From the NCBI GenBank assembly GCA_027533385.1, contig JAPZUE010000006.1:203309-267308 (forward strand): a stretch of DNA of 64,000 nucleotides, written 5' to 3'. Below are positions 60,160 to 64,000 of this stretch, one piece after another. Under the pieces are notes generated by a model. That model searched no databases and had not been told where the DNA came from. It saw only the letters and a list, made by a program, of their open reading frames with translations. Each line of letters starts with the position of its first letter. Position 1 is the first letter of the stretch. The position numbers and the translations under genes were made by a program. The DNA comes from Rhizobium sp. GTDB taxonomy: Bacteria > Pseudomonadota > Alphaproteobacteria > Rhizobiales > Rhizobiaceae.

Positions 60160-60718
60160 TCGACCGGCAATATCGAGTTCCAGCAAGACGAGATAGACGG
60201 AAGAGGCGGCAAGCCCCGTGTGGCGGATGATGTCGTCGATCTCCACCGGGGTGGGACCGAGCGATTGAATGATGACGAGCCGTTCGTCTTCATTCGGCGG
60301 CGGCGCCAGCGACCGGCCTCCGGTGTCATCTTCGGCAGGCTCGTCGGCCTCGTTGGAACTGAAGAGGTCAAGTTCCGAAATCGGGGCGAGCGCCTGCAGC
60401 ACATCCTGCGGCTTCGTTGTCACCGTCGCCCCGTCCTTCAAAAGACCATTTGTCCCCTCGCAGCGCGGGTCAAGCGGTGAGCCGGGCACCGCGAACACCA
60501 GGCGGCCGAACTCGCCGGCCAGTCGCGCCGTGATCAGCGAGCCGGAGCGGGCTGCCGCTTCGATGACGACCACTCCGAGCGCTACCCCCGCAATCAATCG
60601 GTTGCGCCTTGGAAAATCCCGCGCCCTTGGCTCCCAACCGAAGGGCATTTCCGAGATCGCCAGACCCCGGCCGCTGCAGATTTGGTCGAGAAGGTCGATA
60701 TTCTCCGGAGGATAGGGC
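60112..60718 (-). pseudogene. dprA: dprA remnant, 3' half only, cut by an inserted element
   Basis: DprA loads RecA on incoming single strands during transformation. Only the C-terminal part is present, about 200 residues. It has [33 protein letters not shown], then [19 protein letters not shown] and the C-terminal winged helix ([19 protein letters not shown]). Upstream of the YPP the frame meets TAA after CCC-CAG-ATT and similarity ends. The missing 5' part (roughly half the gene) must lie beyond the element at the right. An internal ATG at 60648 could still give a 178-residue fragment lacking most of the Rossmann fold. Confidence 0.85.
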
Positions 60719-60761
60719 TGAATTTAGTAGACAGTATACAACAAATGAAGTGGAGAGGCGC

Positions 60762-60884
60762 TCACTTCCCGCCCTCCTTGCTCTCCCGTAGCTTATTCAG
60801 CAGAACGATAATCGGAGGGCCGAATAGGGTCCCATAGCCCACGATGCAAGCGATGGTGACGATAACGGTTCCTGTGGTGGTCAT
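60762..60884 (-). CDS. 40-residue membrane protein
   Basis: A small ORF with an AAGGAA ribosome site 8 bases before the ATG. The product begins MTTTGTVIVTIACIVGYGTL, one hydrophobic helix, then GPPIIVLLNKLRESKEGGK with a basic end. It is the first gene inside the element. The size and topology resemble phage-encoded small membrane proteins, but no family is recognised. Confidence 0.55.
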   Translation of the reverse strand: MTTTGTVIVTIACIVGYGTLFGPPIIVLLNKLRESKEGGK

Positions 60885-60997
60885 GGCGGGTTCCTTGCGG
60901 GTGATCTGCGGGGTTCGCAGCGGGATAGGAGAGGGTTCAGGCGGGTAGGTGGAAAAATGTGGAAGGACAGATGAGAGCGAGATTGCTCACGGGTCCC

Positions 60998-61567
60998 TCA
61001 GGGTATCTTTGCGGCCTTCGCTTCGTCCAAGACCTTCTGCACGGCTGACTTGCTGAACCCCACCTCAGCCGCGATCTTGCGGACACTGACACCCTCAGCG
61101 CTCAACTGAATGATTTCCGATTTGATGCCTGGGGTGATCTGGGCAGGTCTGCCGCCTGTCCTGCCTTCGGCCTTTGCCTTGGCTATGCCTTCAAGCTGCC
61201 GCTCCTTCCGAAGCGCTGTCTCAAACTCTGCGATGCTTGCGAGGATGCCGAAGACGAGCTTTCCGGTACGGGTGGTGGTGTCTAGCGTGGCGTCGTCCAG
61301 CACTCGGAACCCTACGCACTTCTGGTTCAATCCCTCAACGATCTGGTGAAGGTGCGAGGCAGAACGGGCAAGGCGGTCCAGCTTGGTTACAATCAGCACG
61401 TCGCCTTCGCGGACAAACCGAAGGCACTCCTCAAGGGCAGGGCGGTCCTTGTCCAAGCCCGATTGCTTCTCACTGAACAGCTTCTCCGCACCCGCTGCCG
61501 TGAGGCGGTCAATCTGGGTTGCGTGATCCTGCCCGGTTGAACTCACTCTCGCGTATCCTACGATCAT
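60998..61567 (-). CDS. Serine recombinase of the resolvase/invertase family
   Basis: 189 residues. The N-terminal catalytic domain begins MIVGYARVSSTGQDHATQID, with the nucleophile Ser at about residue 9. LIVTKLDRLARSASHLHQIV holds the conserved DRLAR arginines. The C-terminal helix-turn-helix is ITPGIKSEIIQLSAEGVSVR. The frame extends to 61633, but the ATG at 61567 matches the family start. It resembles Tn3-type resolvases and DNA invertases, not large serine integrases, so another enzyme may have done the integration. An iterated GTGGAC site lies directly upstream. Confidence 0.9.
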   Translation of the reverse strand: MIVGYARVSSTGQDHATQIDRLTAAGAEKLFSEKQSGLDKDRPALEECLRFVREGDVLIVTKLDRLARSASHLHQIVEGLNQKCVGFRVLDDATLDTTTRTGKLVFGILASIAEFETALRKERQLEGIAKAKAEGRTGGRPAQITPGIKSEIIQLSAEGVSVRKIAAEVGFSKSAVQKVLDEAKAAKIP

Positions 61568-61571
61568 CTGC

Positions 61572-61666
61572 CGTCCACTTTCCTTTAGAGCTGTTGTGGA
61601 CGTAGACTTAGTGGACGCTAAATGGACAGTCAAGTGGGCAGTGTCCCGATTGTAAACATTGTGGAC
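61572..61666. promoter_or_regulatory. GTGGAC array, candidate resolvase (res) site
   Basis: CGTCCAC (61572-61578) and GTGGACG (61596-61602) are inverted with 17 bases between, 31 bp in all, the size of a resolvase crossover site. Further copies follow on the same strand: GTGGAC 61611-61616, ATGGAC 61622-61627, GTGGGC 61634-61639 and GTGGAC 61661-61666. The array is just upstream of the recombinase ATG, as in resolvase res regions that double as operators. Confidence 0.55.
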
Positions 61667-62055
61667 AGGGTCATGACTTTCGGCGTCTTCCGGAGTTTAC
61701 GGCACGGCACCGTAATATCCCCCTGGGATCCCCTGCCGGGGCCAAGAGGACTGCCGGGGCAGCGCTGAGGTATCAGCGAGGGGCATGAGGAACCGGGGGA
61801 CCCTGCCGGGATCATGAAGAGGTGCCGGGGTCTCGGTTCGATGGGGCCGGGATAGGGCATGGGCGGGACCCCACCCCCACCACCGGGGGGTTTTGAGCGG
61901 AAGGCATTATACGTAATCCGCTCACACAACTTTTGTAAAAAAGGTCGCGGAGTTTGGCGGAGCCGTATGTCTTTTGGTGATGCCTAGAGTTGTAGCCTTG
62001 TGGACTCACTTGAATTGGCTATCTCTAGAGTCGATACCGACAGCAGGAGTTGACA
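61667..62055. other. Non-coding stretch of the element with CTGCCGGG repeats
   Basis: About 390 bases without a credible ORF. CTGCCGGG occurs at 61733-61740, 61751-61758 and 61803-61810, with GTGCCGGGG at 61822-61830. A run CCCCACCCCCACCACCGGGG (61870-61889) is unusually G/C-biased. An AT-rich segment with TTTTGTAAAAAAG follows near 61932. Confidence 0.55.
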
Positions 62056-62550
62056 ATGAAAGCCGATACCGGTGTGCGCCTTCGCGCTATCAAAGACCAG
62101 ATTGCGAGAAACGATCAGGAGAAGGCGGCTATTGAGCGCCAGAGGGAGCGGGAGGAGCGGGTTCGAAAGAATAGGGCGGAAGGTGTGGGTGCGATCTGGC
62201 CTAGGTTCGTGGAAGCGCTTGATGTTGCCGCAGGAAAAATCCACCAAGTCACAACTGAGCTAGACCCTCCTATCTTGCTGGACGTCCGGGACAGCACGTC
62301 AGTCTGGCCGCATGTGGCGACTCTGACACTCACTCGAAATCGCTTGGAGATGCCATACTCATTGACGTTTGAGGCCGATGAAAACGGCTCGGTGTCAGCC
62401 AGATACAAGTCACCAATCAATGAGGGGACCTTGGGTCAGTTCGAGGTTTTCTCTGCGAGCACCGACGATCTTGACGCGCTGCTAGTCGAATTTCTTCAAA
62501 GCTACGCCGAAGACGAGAGGAGCATCGCTGCCTCGGCTCGTGGCAGCTGA
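62056..62550 (+). CDS. Hypothetical protein with N-terminal coiled-coil
   Basis: 164 residues. The first 50 are highly charged and helical (IKDQIARNDQEKAAIERQRE), likely a coiled coil. The rest is alternating strand-like (LTLTRNRLEMPYSLTFEADE, SVSARYKSPINEG). The C-terminal helix has DALLVEFLQSYAEDERS. I do not recognise a family. The ATG at 62056 follows AGGAGTTGACA. It stands alone in the element. Confidence 0.65.
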   Translation: MKADTGVRLRAIKDQIARNDQEKAAIERQREREERVRKNRAEGVGAIWPRFVEALDVAAGKIHQVTTELDPPILLDVRDSTSVWPHVATLTLTRNRLEMPYSLTFEADENGSVSARYKSPINEGTLGQFEVFSASTDDLDALLVEFLQSYAEDERSIAASARGS

Positions 62551-62596
62551 CGCTTACGTGTAAGGTGTTGCCCAATAAAGAGCCAAGCTGCACTAG

Positions 62597-62670
62597 CGCA
62601 GAGACAGCAGGAAATGGGCCGATGTTTCCCAGGTGGTCCATTGTTTGAGAGACTGTTCGCTGTCTCTGCG
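62597..62670. repeat. Widely spaced perfect inverted repeat
   Basis: CGCAGAGACAGC (62597-62608) and GCTGTCTCTGCG (62659-62670) are exact inverse copies, 50 bases apart. The right arm continues into ATAGCGAAGCTAT, another short palindrome. They lie between two unknown genes of the element and do not form a normal terminator. Confidence 0.7.
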
Positions 62671-62794
62671 ATAGCGAAGCTATTGAAATCCCTGCGATAC
62701 CGTAGGGTTTATAATGTTGCAGCCAGTCATTTCGTGTGAATTCTAGGAGGTCCCTGCCGCGATCCTGCGGCGTTCCAAGAGGAGAACAAGGGAC

Positions 62795-63130
62795 ATGACA
62801 CACACTGCTGTACTCGCTTCTAACACTGCCGCCGTTGCCAAGCTTCGGGGAGTCGGGCCGCTTGATCTGTGGGCCGCTGTCTACATCGATGATGACGGCA
62901 AGCCGATGGGCGTCAGGCTACTCCACGCTGCCGAATACTTCGATGCTGCCGATAAGGCGCAAGCGGGGGCAGACGGCATGGAGTTCCAGTTGATCGAAGG
63001 AGTTGATTTTCTCCTGCCGACTGACGGGCCGAAGGATGCGCACATACTCTCCCACGCTCTCAACGTTTGGGTTGCGACGGCTCTCGAAGGGTTCAACGCC
63101 GGGGAGGGCCTACACCATGCCACGGCGTAA
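62795..63130 (+). CDS. Hypothetical protein of the element
   Basis: 111 residues, unrecognised. It opens MTHTAVLASNTAAVAKLRG, then WAAVYIDDDGKPMGVRLLHA, and is acidic overall without membrane spans or cysteines. A GGAGAACAAGGGAC ribosome site precedes the ATG. Its end overlaps the next gene by 14 bases, so the two are coupled. Confidence 0.65.
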   Translation: MTHTAVLASNTAAVAKLRGVGPLDLWAAVYIDDDGKPMGVRLLHAAEYFDAADKAQAGADGMEFQLIEGVDFLLPTDGPKDAHILSHALNVWVATALEGFNAGEGLHHATA

Positions 63131-63380
63131 GCATGACCCAAGGACGGTATACACGGTTGTCTTCTATAACGAGGCCGGGGAGGTGGTCCTCACGGAAACC
63201 CGGAAGGCCTACGGGCCGGAGGACGTGGGCTTCTACGCCTACCGGCATATGCCCCTTGGGGCTGTCAGGTACGAGGCGTTTGACGAGGTGCTGGAGGTGC
63301 GGCAGATGACCCATGACCTTACGGTGTCGCTGCGGACCCTCTTGAGGCAACACGGGGTTCCCTCGGTGTTCTCGCCGTGA
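63117..63380 (+). CDS. Hypothetical protein of the element
   Basis: 87 residues, unrecognised. It has a basic start MPRRKHDPRTVYTVVFYNE, then strand-rich AGEVVLTETRKAYGPEDVGF and a helical end. The ATG lies inside the last codons of the preceding gene, with GGGGAGGG upstream. The pair probably forms one functional unit. Confidence 0.6.
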   Translation: MPRRKHDPRTVYTVVFYNEAGEVVLTETRKAYGPEDVGFYAYRHMPLGAVRYEAFDEVLEVRQMTHDLTVSLRTLLRQHGVPSVFSP

Positions 63381-63535
63381 CACTGGAGGGACCTGCCGGG
63401 GGCCGATGTTCCCCCGGCGATCCTCTCGGGGAACGCTGGGTTCAGCGCTCCACCTGTCTCCACACCCTGCCTTGCCCCATGCGCTCGGTCTCTGCTAAGG
63501 CCGCTGCCGGGGACCACTTTGGAGGGTATCGGTTC

Positions 63536-63790
63536 ATGTTCTTCACTCGCATCGGCAAGGTGGTCGCGCACTTCATCTTCTGGGGGAGTGCGTTTAGGCT
63601 GGCAACGGCTCTCTTCGTTGCGCTCAGCACTACCGACATGGAAGGCAATCGAGCGGCTGCGGCGCGTTATCTCAGTGCAGCGACAAGCGGTGAGGCCATG
63701 GATGAGGCAGTAGTCGGTCTGCTCCTCGGGCTTGCCCTCGGGGTTCTCTGCGAGATCAGCGCAAGGATCGGCAGGAGCGACAGGGCCTAA
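63536..63790 (+). CDS. Small two-span membrane protein of the element
   Basis: 84 residues. Hydrophobic segments are at about 8-30 (VVAHFIFWGSAFRLATALF) and 57-72 (VVGLLLGLALGVLCEI), joined by an Ala/Glu-rich loop and ending in a basic tail. The frame is open from 63377, but the ATG at 63536 has a good GGAGGG site 10 bases upstream and avoids a poorly coding leader. No family is recognised. Confidence 0.55.
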   Translation: MFFTRIGKVVAHFIFWGSAFRLATALFVALSTTDMEGNRAAAARYLSAATSGEAMDEAVVGLLLGLALGVLCEISARIGRSDRA

Positions 63791-63845
63791 GCGGTCTCCC
63801 GCTCCTGCGGTCATTTTTCAGGGTGTTGCCTTCTTGTGTATAGGT

Positions 63846-63998
63846 CTACTGCGCAACACACCGCGAGGTGTCCCCCGTGGGTTCCCGATGACGTTCTCGG
63901 AGTGCCTTGGCATTGGCAATCTGATCACTCCTCATCTTCATGAACCTTGTAACCAACTGGCGTGACAGGCTGAGAGCTTGCGCCATCTGATCGTGGGT
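63846..63998 (-). CDS. Partial helix-turn-helix protein, 5' end outside window
   Basis: The last 50 codons of a minus-strand frame read THDQMAQALSLSRQLVTRF, a convincing helix-turn-helix, then MKMRSDQIANAKALRERHRE and a stop at 63846-63848. The rest lies beyond the right edge. It may be a regulator or a DNA-packaging or recombination protein of the element. It is convergent with the two-span membrane protein gene. Confidence 0.4.
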   Translation of the reverse strand, partial: THDQMAQALSLSRQLVTRFMKMRSDQIANAKALRERHREPTGDTSRCVAQ

Positions 63999-64000
63999 GA

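Larger units (their letters stand above)
60719..64000. mobile_element. Accessory element inserted in dprA (left end; right end outside window)
   Basis: From the break in dprA the content changes. There are short, widely spaced ORFs without recognised chromosomal families, a serine recombinase, repeated GTGGAC and CTGCCGGG words, and looser coding density. No tRNA or ribosomal gene occurs. Terminal repeats or target duplications cannot be checked because the other end is not in view. It may be a prophage or an integrative element; the kind is not decided by the sequence. The junction is placed at 60716-60722. Confidence 0.75.

Noticed and set aside
59926..60230. A second, longer plus-strand frame (59862-60230) at the topA-dprA junction
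   Set aside because: Its product is Arg-rich low-quality sequence. The frame starting at 59926 has better codon use and helix content.
60998..61567. The serine recombinase as the enzyme that inserted the element into dprA
   Set aside because: It is a small resolvase/invertase type without the large C-terminal domain of serine integrases. Its site array is inside the element, not at the dprA junction.
63732..63965. Plus-strand frame at the right edge of the element
   Set aside because: It overlaps the end of the two-span protein gene out of frame and has no ribosome site. The opposite strand has a clear helix-turn-helix.

Overview
The window is a chromosomal segment of an alphaproteobacterium, almost certainly family Rhizobiaceae (Rhizobium/Agrobacterium/Sinorhizobium-like). 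Support: about 60% G+C, the gene order clpP-clpX-lon-hupB, a complete 14-gene nuo operon followed by birA-rnj-mce-DUF1467-proS-lolCD-dnaE1, the divK-pleD pair, and the rpmG-MFS-DUF983-rnr-topA-dprA order.

Layout. 1-5.8 kb: ATP-dependent proteolysis (ClpP, ClpX, Lon) and the nucleoid protein HU, with sigma-32-like promoters before clpP and lon and clear intrinsic terminators. 5.8-15.5 kb: an FMN riboswitch with a terminator ahead of a riboflavin-importer-type EamA permease (ribN), an exported phytase/esterase-like protein, an aldo/keto reductase, a DUF2256 zinc protein, a sugar/cation-type MFS permease, UDP-glucose dehydrogenase, and a GntR regulator next to a DHDPS-family lyase with palindromic operator candidates between them. 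15.6-18.6 kb: a CASTOR/POLLUX-type channel, a 262-bp palindromic mosaic repeat, tRNA-Val and two identical tRNA-Asp genes. 18.9-35 kb: nuoA-N, with a small exported protein after nuoD and a helix-hairpin-helix protein after nuoF. 35-46 kb: biotin ligase, RNase J, methylmalonyl-CoA epimerase, a DUF1467 protein, a probable antisense-strand small RNA, ProRS, LolCD, a tiny ORF with an SOS box, and the replicative DNA polymerase. 46-60 kb: L,D-transpeptidase, SOS-type dinB, a HAD protein with a homopolymer frameshift, DivK/PleD, a second structured RNA candidate, rpmG, an MFS permease, DUF983, RNase R, topoisomerase I and the 3' end of dprA.

At about 60.72 kb dprA is cut: its 5' half is missing and the sequence passes into an accessory element that runs off the right edge. 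It carries a small serine recombinase, an array of GTGGAC sites, repeated CTGCCGGG words and several short unrecognised ORFs.

The strongest candidates for something undescribed are: (1) a 28-residue single-span membrane protein at 42354-42440, with an alphaproteobacterial LexA box (GAAC-N7-GAAC) between its -35 and -10 and its own flanking terminators, which in size, topology and regulation resembles the Caulobacter division inhibitor SidA; dinB, 6 kb away, carries the same box; (2) two terminator-ended RNAs with no protein gene (38350-38497 minus; 52206-52354 plus, with two mutually exclusive stems); (3) a helix-hairpin-helix-like domain present twice in the nuo operon, once fused to NuoE; and (4) the element that splits dprA. 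No search or computation was run; identities come from reading motifs and order.
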